From a bacterium (lineage in GTDB: Bacteria; Zhuqueibacterota; QNDG01; JAFGCO01), in contig JAFGCO010000018.1 of assembly GCA_016932575.1 (NCBI GenBank), positions 34,590 to 98,589 on the forward strand: DNA of 64,000 nt. The letters are read 5' to 3'. The position numbers and the translations under genes were made by a program. Shown here piece after piece: positions 18,455-28,341 of the stretch. A model generated the notes under the pieces. That model saw only the letters and a program-made list of their open reading frames with translations, did no database searches and was not told where the DNA came from. The first letter of the stretch is position 1; each line of letters opens with the position of its first letter.

Positions 18455-18994
18455 TTATTTTACTTCTTTCACTGAGGGAGTAGCTTTGGTTTCTTCACCA
18501 ATACCGGACTGAGCCTTTTCATCAATCGCTTTCACGAATCCCACATCATCCATCTCCAGAACGCGTATAAGTTCCATTTGTGACTGGAGCAGATGCTTCA
18601 AACGTTTGGCAAAAGATTCTTTCTGAGCTTTAAGAATTGAATACTCATTTTTCATTTTATCCAGTTTCTCACGGGCATCATCAAGAATGCGTTCTGATTT
18701 CAATTCGGCTTCACGAATTACAATCTGCGCTTCACGTTTTGAATTCTCACGAGCCTGATTCACATTTTCCTGCGCATTCATCAGTGTCTCTTGCAATGTC
18801 TTTTCAACCTGCTGATAATCTCGCAATTGTGTTTTCAATTTGGACAGTTCTTCTGACAACCGGTTTCTCTCATTCAAGACAGTTTCATATTCATCTGCCA
18901 GCATTTCAAGAAATGCTTCAACCTCCATGGGATCAAAACCACGGACTTTTGTTTTGAACCGCTGCTTTTTAATTTCCAGAGGCGTTAATCTCAA
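18455..18994 (-). CDS. DivIVA-domain protein
   Basis: 179 residues. The first 55 match the DivIVA/GpsB N-terminal membrane-curvature domain: LTPLEIKKQRFKTKVRGFD followed by EVEAFLEMLADEYE. The rest is a continuous heptad-rich coiled coil ending in an acidic tail. DivIVA proteins oligomerise at curved membranes and recruit division or polarity factors in Gram-positives; in Gram-negative relatives the role is less clear. No division genes are adjacent. Confidence 0.88.
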   Translation of the reverse strand: MRLTPLEIKKQRFKTKVRGFDPMEVEAFLEMLADEYETVLNERNRLSEELSKLKTQLRDYQQVEKTLQETLMNAQENVNQARENSKREAQIVIREAELKSERILDDAREKLDKMKNEYSILKAQKESFAKRLKHLLQSQMELIRVLEMDDVGFVKAIDEKAQSGIGEETKATPSVKEVK

Positions 18995-19127
18995 AAATAA
19001 TCACCCCCTGATTCTTTAGAAAATAATTGTTAAAATACATTAAACGATATCGTAATCCCCTGAAACCAGGTAAACCCCGATCAATTAATATAGCTGTTTA
19101 TCAAAACAAAATCAACCCTTTTCAGGA

Positions 19128-21158
19128 TCAGCGCGCCAAGATCATTTTTCGTGTTTCATTATATTCACGAGTTGTCAGCAAGCATAAATAAAGACCGGAC
19201 GGAACAGGCAATCCGTCATCATCATACCCATACCAGACAATCGAATGCTCGCCAGCCGGTAAAAATTCTTTAAGAAGAAGATCGATCCTTTGTCCCGTAA
19301 TATTAAAAATATGAATTTCAACATTCTCAGCTTCAGGCAACCGGAATACGATTTTTGTCGTATTGTTAAACGGATTCGGAAAATTCTGTAAAAGTGCATA
19401 GGATTCAGGCAGTCTGAGACGAACGGGAATGCGCTCCTTTCCCTCTGCGGAAAATTGGTAAAGAATATCCGGAGCCCCTTTTGGAATTGTGTATATTCTC
19501 TCTTCACAATCATTCAATGATACATAAAATGCAAATTGATCCAGATCAGGCATGAACGGCATAGAAACCGAATATTGACCGCTCAATCCGGAAACAATCG
19601 TGGCAACAGACAGTGTTTGCAATTCACTGCCATCGGGTGTATAATAGAATCGGACGGAAGATTCTGAAACCTGTTTTGCTGCCTGGATTTTAAATTCCAG
19701 TTGAAAACTTGAGGTCATCAGATCATGAGAAAAATGTAAATCACTTAAAAACGGTCCATGATAAAAAACAGCCTGATAGGCATCCACCAATCCCCAGCCA
19801 TATTGATTATCAGGAATATCCGCCCTGTCAGCGGTTTCCCGCAATGCGTTGCGAACCTGCATTGGAGTTAATTCTGGATGAGCTTCCAGGATAAGCGCAC
19901 AAACACCAGCTGCCAGTGGGCAGGAAAATGAAGTGCCGCTTCCATAAACATAATGAATCGAGCCATCCGGATCCGGTTTTGCTGAATAAATCCCCATGCC
20001 CATAGCGACAACATCCGGTTTAATCCTTCCGTCCGAAGTCGGACCTCCTGAACTGAAACTGGCAATTTCACCGTTCCAATCCACTGCACCAACTGCAATG
20101 ACACTGTCTCCGTCTGCCGGAGATAAAATGTAGTGCCATGAATCCATTGCTTCATTACCCGCAGATGTCAGCACAGTCACACCTTTTTTTGCTGCGATAT
20201 CAGCGGCTACTGTTGTTACGCAAACATCACCATTTAAATCCTCATAGCTGTATGAAAACCCATTATCAAAATAGCCATATCCGAGCGAGCTGGATACAAT
20301 ATCCACGCCCAATCCTTCCATCCATTCCAGAGCTGCAACCCACAAATCTTCTTCCAGTTGTGTTTCAGATGAAATCCACTCGGATTTTGCCAGCGCATAA
20401 GAAGCGCCATAAGCTGAACCAATCAATACACCCTCCTGATATCCCCCGATAACAGAAAGTGTCATTGTGCCATGATTGTGCTGCGTCGTACTGTCCCCTA
20501 TTTCATTTGCAGGATTCTCATCATCCCAATAAAAATCATAAGTATTCATGATTTTGGTCTGCGAAAAAATTCGATAACCTTCAGTATCAAAACCGGAATC
20601 GATCATCCCAATAAACACACCCTCACCTGATAATCCAAGATCGTGCGTTTCAGGCACATTAATTTGATCCAGTTGGGAAAAGCTGCCGCCGTATTCCAAT
20701 GTGTGAGAATCCTGCTGCTGATGTGAATATTTCATGAGATCTGGCAGTGGCAAAGGAATCTGAATATGATGTCGATGAACCGGCTGAACAGATTTCACGA
20801 AATATAGATCCGAGATATCCGTGATTTTTTCTTTTGAGATGCGTACGCTCACAGCATTTAACCAGCGTGAGCGAACGATAATGATAGCGCCCATGTCTTC
20901 GAGTGTTTTTATATAATCTGCAGAGAGCGGTAAATCGTATATGTCGGGGCATTCAGAAGAAGATAAGACTTTGGCGCGTCGACGCATCGCCCTTCCGGAT
21001 ATTTCCGGATACGTTGGATTTGACTTTGATCCTTTATGTAACTGATCGTTCAATTGTTTATCCTGAAAGAAAATCCAGTACCGCGAAGAATCAGCAGAAT
21101 AACCTGAAAAGGCCGAAAAAATACAAAAAATAATAATGAGTCTGATTTTGATATTCAT
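19128..21158 (-). CDS. Secreted subtilisin-like (S8) serine peptidase with C-terminal sorting domain
   Basis: From ATG 21158 the protein has 676 residues with a signal peptide (about 1-21). The peptidase domain carries all three catalytic motifs: Asp in FIGMIDSGFDTEG, His in HNHGTMTLSVIGG and Ser in GSGTSFSCPLAAGV, with the oxyanion Asn in VLTSAGNEAM. A beta domain follows, then a terminal NFPNPFNNTTKIVF...NETRKMILAR module of the FlgD-like/Por (type IX secretion) sorting type. It is therefore probably exported and surface-attached or released. A longer start at 21185 is possible but less like a signal peptide. Confidence 0.92.
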   Translation of the reverse strand: MNIKIRLIIIFCIFSAFSGYSADSSRYWIFFQDKQLNDQLHKGSKSNPTYPEISGRAMRRRAKVLSSSECPDIYDLPLSADYIKTLEDMGAIIIVRSRWLNAVSVRISKEKITDISDLYFVKSVQPVHRHHIQIPLPLPDLMKYSHQQQDSHTLEYGGSFSQLDQINVPETHDLGLSGEGVFIGMIDSGFDTEGYRIFSQTKIMNTYDFYWDDENPANEIGDSTTQHNHGTMTLSVIGGYQEGVLIGSAYGASYALAKSEWISSETQLEEDLWVAALEWMEGLGVDIVSSSLGYGYFDNGFSYSYEDLNGDVCVTTVAADIAAKKGVTVLTSAGNEAMDSWHYILSPADGDSVIAVGAVDWNGEIASFSSGGPTSDGRIKPDVVAMGMGIYSAKPDPDGSIHYVYGSGTSFSCPLAAGVCALILEAHPELTPMQVRNALRETADRADIPDNQYGWGLVDAYQAVFYHGPFLSDLHFSHDLMTSSFQLEFKIQAAKQVSESSVRFYYTPDGSELQTLSVATIVSGLSGQYSVSMPFMPDLDQFAFYVSLNDCEERIYTIPKGAPDILYQFSAEGKERIPVRLRLPESYALLQNFPNPFNNTTKIVFRLPEAENVEIHIFNITGQRIDLLLKEFLPAGEHSIVWYGYDDDGLPVPSGLYLCLLTTREYNETRKMILAR

Positions 21159-21252
21159 TGTTTTGTCCGAAAAAATGAAGATCAACTCTATCGGGAATTA
21201 AATTTCATACCCAGGTATATACAAGTAAAAATGAAGATTTTGTATCCTGATA

Positions 21253-21687
21253 TCATTTAACAATCTCAATTTTATCAATTCTTCTCTGGTGACGCCCGCC
21301 CTCAAATTCAGAAGTCATCCAGATATCGACAATCTTACATGCCAGATCGATGGAAATGGTTCGCTCACCAATGGCAATCATATTGGCATCATTATGCGTT
21401 TTGGCCCATTCAGCGGTCTCTGGACTCCAGCATACAGCACAGCGAATCCCTTTGACTTTGTTGGCGGCTATTGCTTCACCGTTACCCGATCCTCCGAATA
21501 CGATTCCCAAATCTGCGGTCTGGCTTGCCACTGCTTCAGCCGCCGGCCGGATAAAATCTGGATAATCACAAGATTCATCGGAATCCGTACCAAAATCGAG
21601 CACCTCAATACCCTTATTTTCAAGATGGCTTTTTACAGCCGTTTTATATTTAAATCCAGCATGATCCGATCCGACAGCGACTTTCAT
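21253..21687 (-). CDS. rpiB: Ribose-5-phosphate isomerase B
   Basis: Interconverts ribose-5-phosphate and ribulose-5-phosphate. 144 residues, usual length. VAVGSDHAGFKYK at the start, the catalytic-Cys region is IRCAVCWSPETA, the GSGNGEAIAANK loop binds the phosphate, and HNDANMIAIGERTI and GGRHQRRIDKI complete the RpiB/LacA signature. It lies downstream of lpdA with a 132-nt gap. Confidence 0.95.
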   Translation of the reverse strand: MKVAVGSDHAGFKYKTAVKSHLENKGIEVLDFGTDSDESCDYPDFIRPAAEAVASQTADLGIVFGGSGNGEAIAANKVKGIRCAVCWSPETAEWAKTHNDANMIAIGERTISIDLACKIVDIWMTSEFEGGRHQRRIDKIEIVK

Positions 21688-21819
21688 TCAGCAGACCCCT
21701 TTTTTTCTTAAAATACATACAGAATCAATGTACACAATCTCCGGAAAAAATTCAAGATATTCGGAGAATTATTTTCCACTGAATTCAGACATTTCTTTTC
21801 GTATAATGAAACACGTGAA

Positions 21820-23235
21820 TCACGAACGTCTGGGTCTAAAAATATGCGTGCTCGTCCCGTAGAATACATCGGCTGCTTCCATAATCGTCTCAGACAGTGT
21901 GGGATGCGGATGGATGGTGAAACTGATATCCGAAGCGAGTGCGGCCATCTCGACAGCGAGGGCACCTTCCGAAATTAATTCTCCCGCTCCCGTACCGGCC
22001 AGGCCCACACCCAGTATCCGTTCGGTGTCAGGATCGATAACAAGTTTGGTGATTCCGTTTGTCACACCCATGGTTAAAGCACGCCCGGAAGCCGCCCAGG
22101 GAAATTTTGCAACTTTAAACTTGTCCCCGGCTGCTTTGGCTTCGGTTTCTGTCAGACCGCACCAGGCAATTTCAGGATTGGTATATACAATCCCGGGAAT
22201 CACTGTCGGCTCAAATGCTGCCTTCTTTCCGGCAATGGATTCTGCAGCCGTTTTTCCTTCATGCGCGGCTTTATGGGCCAGTAATGGTCCTCCTGTGATA
22301 TCCCCAATCGCAAAAATAGAAGGATCATCGGTTTGACGATTGGGATTGACCCGGACAAATCCATTATCATTCAGCCGGACCTTTGTTTTTTCCAAACCAA
22401 CGCTATCTGTATTTGGTTTTCGGCCGATTGAAACCAATACCTGATTGAACACTTTATCGTTTAAGTTTTGCCTTTGACTGGAAAACCGGACCTTATACTT
22501 TCTTTCACAGAATTGAATGTTATCAACTTTGGTTTGTGTATAAATGGCTTCAAACATTCCCTCTGCTTTTTTTAAAAATACCGAAACCAGATCACGATCC
22601 GCTCCGGTCATCACCTGAGGCAGCATCTCTACCACAGTAACCCGGCTTCCCAAATTGGCATACACAGATCCCAGTTCAAGGCCGATATACCCCCCACCAA
22701 CGATCAGCAATGTTTCGGGGACTTCCTCCAACGCCAGCGCTTTCGTCGAATCCCATAAATCATCAGGAGCGCCGGTCAACCGGATGCTCCGGCTCCCGAC
22801 GGCCAGAATGGCATGATCGAATTTGAATATTTCTTTACTTCTATCCGGTTTTGTTACTTTCACAGAATTTGAACTTTCAAAAACAGCCGTTCCCTGGACA
22901 AACATCACCTTCCTTTGTTTGGCAAGAACACCCAATCCACCGGTCAGTCTTTCAACAACTGAAGTTTTCCATGTTCGCAACTGATTCAGATTGATTTTTG
23001 GTTTTCCAAAAGAAAGGCCGATCGAAGCAGCCTGCTTGGTGTCTTCTATGATCTTTGCAGCATGCAGCAGCGCTTTGGAAGGAATACATCCCCTGTACAG
23101 GCAGACCCCTCCCGGATTTGGGCTTTGATCAATTAATGTCACATGCATTCCGAAGTCTGCAGCACGAAAAGCAGCTGCATAACCGCCCGGTCCTGCGCCA
23201 ATCACAATAACTTTTCGACTCTCCAAATCTGACAT
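21820..23235 (-). CDS. lpdA: Dihydrolipoyl dehydrogenase
   Basis: E3 flavoprotein of 2-oxoacid dehydrogenase/glycine cleavage complexes. 471 residues. FAD site VIGAGPGGYAAAFRAADFG, redox-active disulfide GGVCLYRGCIPSKALL, NAD site LIVGGGYIGLELGSVYANLG, second FAD segment FAIGDITGGPLLAHKA, and catalytic His in HPHPTLSETIMEAA. No E1 or E2 gene is nearby, so it may serve a complex encoded elsewhere. Confidence 0.95.
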   Translation of the reverse strand: MSDLESRKVIVIGAGPGGYAAAFRAADFGMHVTLIDQSPNPGGVCLYRGCIPSKALLHAAKIIEDTKQAASIGLSFGKPKINLNQLRTWKTSVVERLTGGLGVLAKQRKVMFVQGTAVFESSNSVKVTKPDRSKEIFKFDHAILAVGSRSIRLTGAPDDLWDSTKALALEEVPETLLIVGGGYIGLELGSVYANLGSRVTVVEMLPQVMTGADRDLVSVFLKKAEGMFEAIYTQTKVDNIQFCERKYKVRFSSQRQNLNDKVFNQVLVSIGRKPNTDSVGLEKTKVRLNDNGFVRVNPNRQTDDPSIFAIGDITGGPLLAHKAAHEGKTAAESIAGKKAAFEPTVIPGIVYTNPEIAWCGLTETEAKAAGDKFKVAKFPWAASGRALTMGVTNGITKLVIDPDTERILGVGLAGTGAGELISEGALAVEMAALASDISFTIHPHPTLSETIMEAADVFYGTSTHIFRPRRS

Positions 23236-23655
23236 TACAATTCTCCTTCATAAAAATCCAGGTTGCATTGTTCCCGAATGCATCGCCAGTTCAGATTCTT
23301 TGCCTCGTGCAAAGAACGCCTGAGACTCAGACTTGCCCTGAGCAAAAGCGAAGGGATGACAGGCGTCTTAGAGAAGCCTTTTGTCATCCTGAAGGAGCGA
23401 AGTGACTGAAGGATCTGCTGCTGCCCAAGGCTCTTAAATACAATAACCCATGTTTCAGCAGTACAATCCACCCTGTCTGTCATCCCTTTTTCAGGCATAG
23501 TGCGAGCTCTGGATCCCGATAATATTTATTAAATAAATTCTATGATATTCTTATGAAAAAATCAAGCTTGTTTATTCTCCATTTCCATTTGTAAAAACGT
23601 TTCATTTTGCTTATTTTATATTTAATTTCGATGAAACCCATAAAGGATTCCGAAA
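23236..23655. repeat. 420-nt intergenic region with REP-like repeats
   Basis: Between divergent lpdA and glnS. It contains a perfect 8-bp hairpin TTCTTTGC-CTCGT-GCAAAGAA (23296-23316), then GGATGACA...TGTCATCC arms (about 23354-23391), and the block TCCTGAAGGAGCGAAGTGAC (23387-23406) leading into GAAGGATCT, typical of a dispersed bacterial intergenic repeat. The end toward glnS (23520-23655) is A/T-rich and must hold the glnS promoter, though I could not fix its boxes. No gene. Confidence 0.5.
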
Positions 23656-25332
23656 ATGCCGGATGACAGCATAAAAAAAGCGCCGAACTTTATCCGCAAT
23701 ATCATTAGAAAAGATCTTGAAACGAATAAGTGGGACGGGCGGGTGCAGACACGTTTTCCCCCCGAACCCAACGGATATCTGCACATTGGTCATGCGAAAG
23801 CCATCTGTCTGAACTTCGGGCTGGCCAGGGAATTCAACGGATCATGCAATCTTCGGTTTGATGATACCAATCCTTTAAAAGAAGAAGAGGAATACATACA
23901 TTCAATTATTGAGGATGTAAAATGGCTGGGATTTGATATAGAAGGCCATGTGTTTTATGCCTCTGACTACTTTCAACAAATGTATGATTACGCTGTAGAA
24001 TTAATTCAAAAGGGACTGGCTTATGTAGACGACCTGACTGCAGATGAAATTCGTGAATACCGGGGGACACTTACAGAACCCGGCAAAGAAAGTCCCTTCC
24101 GCAATCGCTCTGCGGAAGAGAATCTGGACCTGTTCATACGAATGAAAAACGGGGAATTTCCGGACGGTTCAAAAGTACTCCGGGCGAAGATTGATATGTC
24201 TTCTGGAAACATCAATATGAGAGACCCGGTCATGTACCGGGTCCTTCATGCCAGCCATCATCGCTCCGGGGACCAATGGTGTGTGTATCCAATGTATGAC
24301 TGGGCACATGGTCTGGAAGATTCTATTGAGCATATCACACATTCCATTTGTACGCTTGAATTCGAAGACCATCGTCCGCTTTATGACTGGTATCTGGACG
24401 CTCTGAAAATTCATCATCCCCAGCAAATCGAATTTGCAAGGCTGAATCTGACTTATACAATCATGAGCAAGCGAAAACTGCTTCAACTCGTTCGTGAAGG
24501 TCATGTGAACGGATGGGATGATCCGAGAATGCCTACAATCTCCGGTATGCGAAGGCGGGGATACACACCGGAAGCCATCCGGAGTCTCGCGGAACGCATT
24601 GGTGTGGCCAAGCGGGACAGCATGGTGGATATGGCGCTGCTGGAATTCTGTGTCCGGGAAGATCTGAATAAGAATGCGCCGAGATATATGGGCGTTCTGA
24701 ATCCCTTAAAAGTGATCATTATCAATTATCCAGATCACTGTGAACATCTTGATTGTGTAAACAATCCGGAAAATCCCGAATCCGGCACACGAAAGGTGCC
24801 TTTCAGCCGAGAAATCTATATTGAGCGGGAGGATTTTCGGGAAGATCCTCCAAAAAAATTCTTCCGCCTGGCACCCGGCCGTGAAGTCCGATTAAGATAT
24901 GCATACTTCATTAAATGCGTTGAAGTAATCAAAGACAAGAAAACAGGAGAAATCCAACAGATTCACTGCACATATGATCCGGCCACACGTGGCGGCGATG
25001 CACCTGATGGGCGGAAAGTTAAAGCCACCCTTCACTGGGTTTCCGTTCATCACGCCCTGTCTGCCAAGATCCGGCTCTACGATCGTCTCTTCACCATCCC
25101 CGATCCGGGAAATGCCGAAAAGGATTATCTCGAATATCTGAATCCGGGATCTCTTAAAACCGTTGAGGCCAGGATTGAACCTTCTCTGCAGGGAATTGAG
25201 CCTGGCACCCGTATTCAGTTTGAAAGAAAAGGCTATTTTTGTGTTGATTCGGATTCAAAAGATCACCGTCTGATTTTTAACCAGACGGTAACACTGCGCG
25301 ATACCTGGGCAAAACTCGAGCAAAAAAAATAA
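23656..25332 (+). CDS. glnS: Glutaminyl-tRNA synthetase
   Basis: Class I synthetase charging tRNA-Gln. 558 residues. The HIGH motif appears in [17 protein letters not shown] and the KMSKS equivalent in TIMSKRKL. The GlnRS-specific [13 protein letters not shown] (versus GluRS) and the C-terminal double beta-barrel anticodon domain ([14 protein letters not shown] end) are present. GlnRS is absent from many bacteria, which use GatCAB; presence here is consistent with gamma-proteobacterial or FCB-type acquisition. Confidence 0.96.
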   Translation: MPDDSIKKAPNFIRNIIRKDLETNKWDGRVQTRFPPEPNGYLHIGHAKAICLNFGLAREFNGSCNLRFDDTNPLKEEEEYIHSIIEDVKWLGFDIEGHVFYASDYFQQMYDYAVELIQKGLAYVDDLTADEIREYRGTLTEPGKESPFRNRSAEENLDLFIRMKNGEFPDGSKVLRAKIDMSSGNINMRDPVMYRVLHASHHRSGDQWCVYPMYDWAHGLEDSIEHITHSICTLEFEDHRPLYDWYLDALKIHHPQQIEFARLNLTYTIMSKRKLLQLVREGHVNGWDDPRMPTISGMRRRGYTPEAIRSLAERIGVAKRDSMVDMALLEFCVREDLNKNAPRYMGVLNPLKVIIINYPDHCEHLDCVNNPENPESGTRKVPFSREIYIEREDFREDPPKKFFRLAPGREVRLRYAYFIKCVEVIKDKKTGEIQQIHCTYDPATRGGDAPDGRKVKATLHWVSVHHALSAKIRLYDRLFTIPDPGNAEKDYLEYLNPGSLKTVEARIEPSLQGIEPGTRIQFERKGYFCVDSDSKDHRLIFNQTVTLRDTWAKLEQKK

Positions 25333-25507
25333 TGCCATAAAAATAATACTATTTAGCTGTAAACGCAGGGTTTTCGTGTGAACCATTTTATTAATGATAT
25401 TTTTTTCGTCTAACTTCTGTAAAGTCAAGTTTTTTCAAAAATATCATTTTAATTCGGCATAATATTCAGAATTTATATTGATTTACAGAAAATATGACGA
25501 TTTTTTC

Positions 25508-25536
25508 TTGACTTTTAGGGCTGCCTTGTCTATGTT
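25508..25536 (+). promoter_or_regulatory. Candidate sigma-70 promoter for the porin-like gene
   Basis: TTGACT (25508-25513), 17-nt spacer, TATGTT (25531-25536). It lies about 108 nt before the porin-like start, in an A/T-rich region. Prediction from consensus and spacing only. Confidence 0.45.
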
Positions 25537-25547
25537 GTTTTTACATA

Positions 25548-25557
25548 TTGTGCACAA
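25548..25557. promoter_or_regulatory. Perfect 10-bp palindrome just downstream of the -10 box
   Basis: TTGTGCACAA, extended imperfectly as ATATTGTGCACAACAATA. It begins 11 nt after the predicted -10, i.e. near the transcription start, where a repressor operator would sit. Confidence 0.35.
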
Positions 25558-25643
25558 CAATAATATCACGATAATGAATCACTGTAAATGACCTGTTGAC
25601 TTACTGATAGCCTTGTTGCATATGATTAAAATAGGAGATCGCA

Positions 25644-26918
25644 ATGAAGCATAAACGAAAAATCATCGGTTTCATTGCCATGATGACCGGTTTGATTGCA
25701 TCAGCACAGTCTATTCTGGACCGGATTGACATTCATGGATTCATCAGCCAGGGATATATTATTAGCAGCAATAACAACTATCTGAATTTGAAAACCTCCA
25801 GAGGCAGCTATGAAATGAATGAATCCGCCATCAATTTTTCCACAAATATTACCGACAATCTCCGGGGAGGATTACAGCTGCTGTCCCGTGATCTGGGTAA
25901 AGTGGGTAATAATGTGGTGATGCTGGATTGGGCTTATGCCGATTATCGCATTCGGGATTACCTGGGGATTCGTCTGGGTAAAATTAAAACACCTCTGGCT
26001 CTGTATGACGAAATAAGGGATGTCGATGCATTACGTACATTTATTTTACTGCCGCAGTCCGTTTATGATGAAAATGTCCGCGATTTTTCGTTCGCATTTC
26101 AGGGCGCAGCATTATACGGCAATTATCAAATGGGTATCATGGGAGATTTGGATTATAATTTGTATATGGGTACTTTCAATATTCCCGATCCGAATACCGG
26201 ATTTTGGCATGACTCATTTTCAAATCTTGCCAATGAAGTGAAACCTGTCATTGCCAAGCCCTCGTCTCATATTAATGAAGTATCAATCTGCAATGCGGAT
26301 ATCTCAGCCGAATATATTTGGGGCTTTTCAGGTTACTGGAACTCCCCTTTTACAGGACTGAAAATCGGTGGATGCTATTTAATCGGATCCATCGATATGA
26401 GCGTAGATATTGAAGCATTTTCTGAAAAGACGTTAAAATCCGGAGATTCTGTCGAAGAAATATCCAGAATACCGATGACATCCAAGGTCAAAATCAAGGA
26501 TTATTATACACTGTCCGGTGAGTATGCCATCCAGAACCTGACACTGACCGGTGAATATCATTCCCGTATTTACCGTGTCCACGTAAATTTACCGGAAAAT
26601 GGATTCATGACGGATCTGAGCTATCAATTAATCGGCTATTATGGCCAGGCCACCTACCGGCTTACGGAATGGCTTGAAGCCGGGACCTATTATTCATTTT
26701 ATGACGATGTCGACAGTCATATCAAGGGAATTTCTGATTGGTATTTTACGCAAAAAGATATATGCGGAGCCATCCGTTTTGACATCACTCCCAATTTTCT
26801 GATCAAGCTGGAGGGACACAAAATAAACGGAGTGGGTCTGGCTCTGGCCTGTGAGAATCCATCAGAAAGAACACGAAACTGGAACCTGTTTACTGTTAAA
26901 AGTTCACTTAACCTTTAA
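25644..26918 (+). CDS. Porin-like outer-membrane beta-barrel protein
   Basis: 424 residues with a signal peptide (cleavage near ASAQS), then a region of alternating amphipathic strands rich in Tyr, Asn and Gly and ending in the aromatic-hydrophobic SSLNL. RIDIHGFISQGY and YADYRIRDYLGIRLGKIKTPLALY, in which a strand reads LGKIKTP, are typical of trimeric or phosphate-selective-like porins where the strand bordering the pore reports a G-K-x-K-T-P pattern. GGAG precedes the ATG. A PstS-like binding protein follows, so the pair may take up an oxyanion; substrate inferred only from context. Confidence 0.7.
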   Translation: MKHKRKIIGFIAMMTGLIASAQSILDRIDIHGFISQGYIISSNNNYLNLKTSRGSYEMNESAINFSTNITDNLRGGLQLLSRDLGKVGNNVVMLDWAYADYRIRDYLGIRLGKIKTPLALYDEIRDVDALRTFILLPQSVYDENVRDFSFAFQGAALYGNYQMGIMGDLDYNLYMGTFNIPDPNTGFWHDSFSNLANEVKPVIAKPSSHINEVSICNADISAEYIWGFSGYWNSPFTGLKIGGCYLIGSIDMSVDIEAFSEKTLKSGDSVEEISRIPMTSKVKIKDYYTLSGEYAIQNLTLTGEYHSRIYRVHVNLPENGFMTDLSYQLIGYYGQATYRLTEWLEAGTYYSFYDDVDSHIKGISDWYFTQKDICGAIRFDITPNFLIKLEGHKINGVGLALACENPSERTRNWNLFTVKSSLNL

Positions 26919-27031
26919 CAGGTTTGAAAATATGATATTTTTAAACGGGTTTTTATTGATGAATAGTTAATTTAAAATTCAGGCATTATACTCGATATAA
27001 AAAAGTATAATCATACCGGAAGGAGAGAACT

Positions 27032-27466
27032 ATGAGACAGCGTATTTTTATGGTGATTGTCATTGGATTCATACTCATTCTCCCCCTTGCAGCGCAAAAT
27101 GATTATATCATTATTGTGAATAACAGCATACAGGATGAAACGCTGAATCAGGCAAATATTAAAAATATTTTTCTTGGTAAAAAAAGCCGTTGGACCGACG
27201 GTACTAAAATCGTTCCGGTTAATCTTAAACAGGGTAAAATTCACGAATCATTCATTAAAGAAATGGTTCAGAAAAGTACCAATGCCTATATGAACTATTG
27301 GAGGAAAATGATATTTACAGGGAAAGGAGTCATGCCCATTTCTTTTGAGAACGAGGCCGAAGTTGTCAGATATATCAGCCGCACAAAAGGAGCGATTGGA
27401 TATGTTTCTTCATCTGCACAATTGGAAGAAAGTGAACAAGTAAAAGTTGTATCATTAACGGATTGA
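27032..27466 (+). CDS. PstS-like periplasmic phosphate/oxyanion-binding protein (short form)
   Basis: 144 residues with a signal peptide (cleavage after LAAQ). QANIKNIFLGKKSRWTDGTK, then YMNYWRKMIFTGKG and GAIGYVSSSA, are the three conserved blocks of the short PBP-like-2 proteins related to phosphate ABC transporter binding proteins. No ABC permease genes are present, so it is probably a stand-alone sensor or scavenging protein working with the upstream porin. AAGGAGAG precedes the start. Confidence 0.8.
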   Translation: MRQRIFMVIVIGFILILPLAAQNDYIIIVNNSIQDETLNQANIKNIFLGKKSRWTDGTKIVPVNLKQGKIHESFIKEMVQKSTNAYMNYWRKMIFTGKGVMPISFENEAEVVRYISRTKGAIGYVSSSAQLEESEQVKVVSLTD

Positions 27467-27642
27467 TTGTTTATTGTATTGTCTATTTATCTGCTTATTA
27501 TCCTGAGTAATACTGGATGCTCGGCACATTGTATTTTTGGTTTTTATAAGAGCAATATTCAGAATGAATACTTCGCAACTCCATCCACCCCTGGGATTCA
27601 ATTTCCGGCCTTATGTTTATTTTCGAATAAACGGACAACTCA

Positions 27643-28074
27643 ATGAAAAATCATGATAAACCTGAGAAGAAAAAAAAACGGCTCGAGCTGTTTGAATTAT
27701 TTTACCCGCTTGAAAGAAAAATGGAACGCCGATGGGCGAAAATATTCAAATCGCATTTTATAATTATTGCTCAAAAATTTAAAGAATTATCCTTTGAAAA
27801 AGGATACGAGCAGGAAAACATCGATGAACAGTTGATCCTGTGGCGTGATCCTGAAGACTCTTTTGTGGAATGCATGTTTTATTTTGTGCCGGATGTCACT
27901 GATTTAAGTTCGATTCATCATTGTTTCGAACACATCAAACAATATGATGTCTACTTGACGTACATCATCGTGAATCAGAAAAAAGACGGTAAAAATGTGT
28001 TTGATATATTCAGATCATCTCAGTTCAGCTATCTGGAACATTGTAACCGGGTTAAATATCCGGAAAAAACCTGA
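27643..28074 (+). CDS. Uncharacterised cytosolic protein
   Basis: 143 residues with no signal peptide or membrane segment. A basic N-terminus (about ten Lys/Arg in the first 20) is followed by mixed alpha/beta sequence with aromatic clusters (FVECMFYFVPDVTD, YDVYLTYIIVN). I recognise no family. It follows the porin/binding-protein pair after 176 nt with no visible strong ribosome site, so expression is uncertain, but codon use and length support a real gene. Confidence 0.5.
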   Translation: MKNHDKPEKKKKRLELFELFYPLERKMERRWAKIFKSHFIIIAQKFKELSFEKGYEQENIDEQLILWRDPEDSFVECMFYFVPDVTDLSSIHHCFEHIKQYDVYLTYIIVNQKKDGKNVFDIFRSSQFSYLEHCNRVKYPEKT

Positions 28075-28293
28075 CACATAAGGCCGGCAGGTTTAACCGA
28101 TCTTCTGCACATGCGGCCTGTTCTCAGAAAATAAGATGTGTTCTATGAAACAGATATCCACGGAAAAATGCATCTGAAAACAAAAAGAATAAACCATAAT
28201 ACAACAGGACAGTTTCATCACTGATAATAATGAAACATTCGCGCAATTTTTACAACAGGCAGAATACACAACCGGTATTTTTTCATGTTAGAC

Positions 28294-28322
28294 TTGAAGA
28301 TTAAATCTATATTTATTATATT
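28294..28322 (+). promoter_or_regulatory. Candidate sigma-70 promoter for the His-rich/TonB pair
   Basis: TTGAAG (28294-28299), 17-nt spacer, TATATT (28317-28322), ending 19 nt before the ATG of the His-rich protein. Very A/T-rich surroundings. The short leader leaves little room for a ribosome site. Confidence 0.45.
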
Positions 28323-28341
28323 AATATAATTAATCATACGA

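Larger units (their letters stand above)
25333..25643. other. 311-nt A/T-rich intergenic region upstream of the porin-like gene
   Basis: Contains the promoter and dyad listed separately. AAAGTCAAG (about 25427-25435) and CTTGACTTT (25507-25515) are inverted copies about 70 nt apart. A second TTGACT at 25596-25601 is followed 19 nt later by TATGAT, a weaker promoter possibility. No ORF or RNA gene seen. Confidence 0.4.

Noticed and set aside
28221..28245. Weak Fur-like site upstream of the His-rich gene
   Set aside because: GATAATAATGAAACATTCG has too many mismatches to the consensus and no good dyad.
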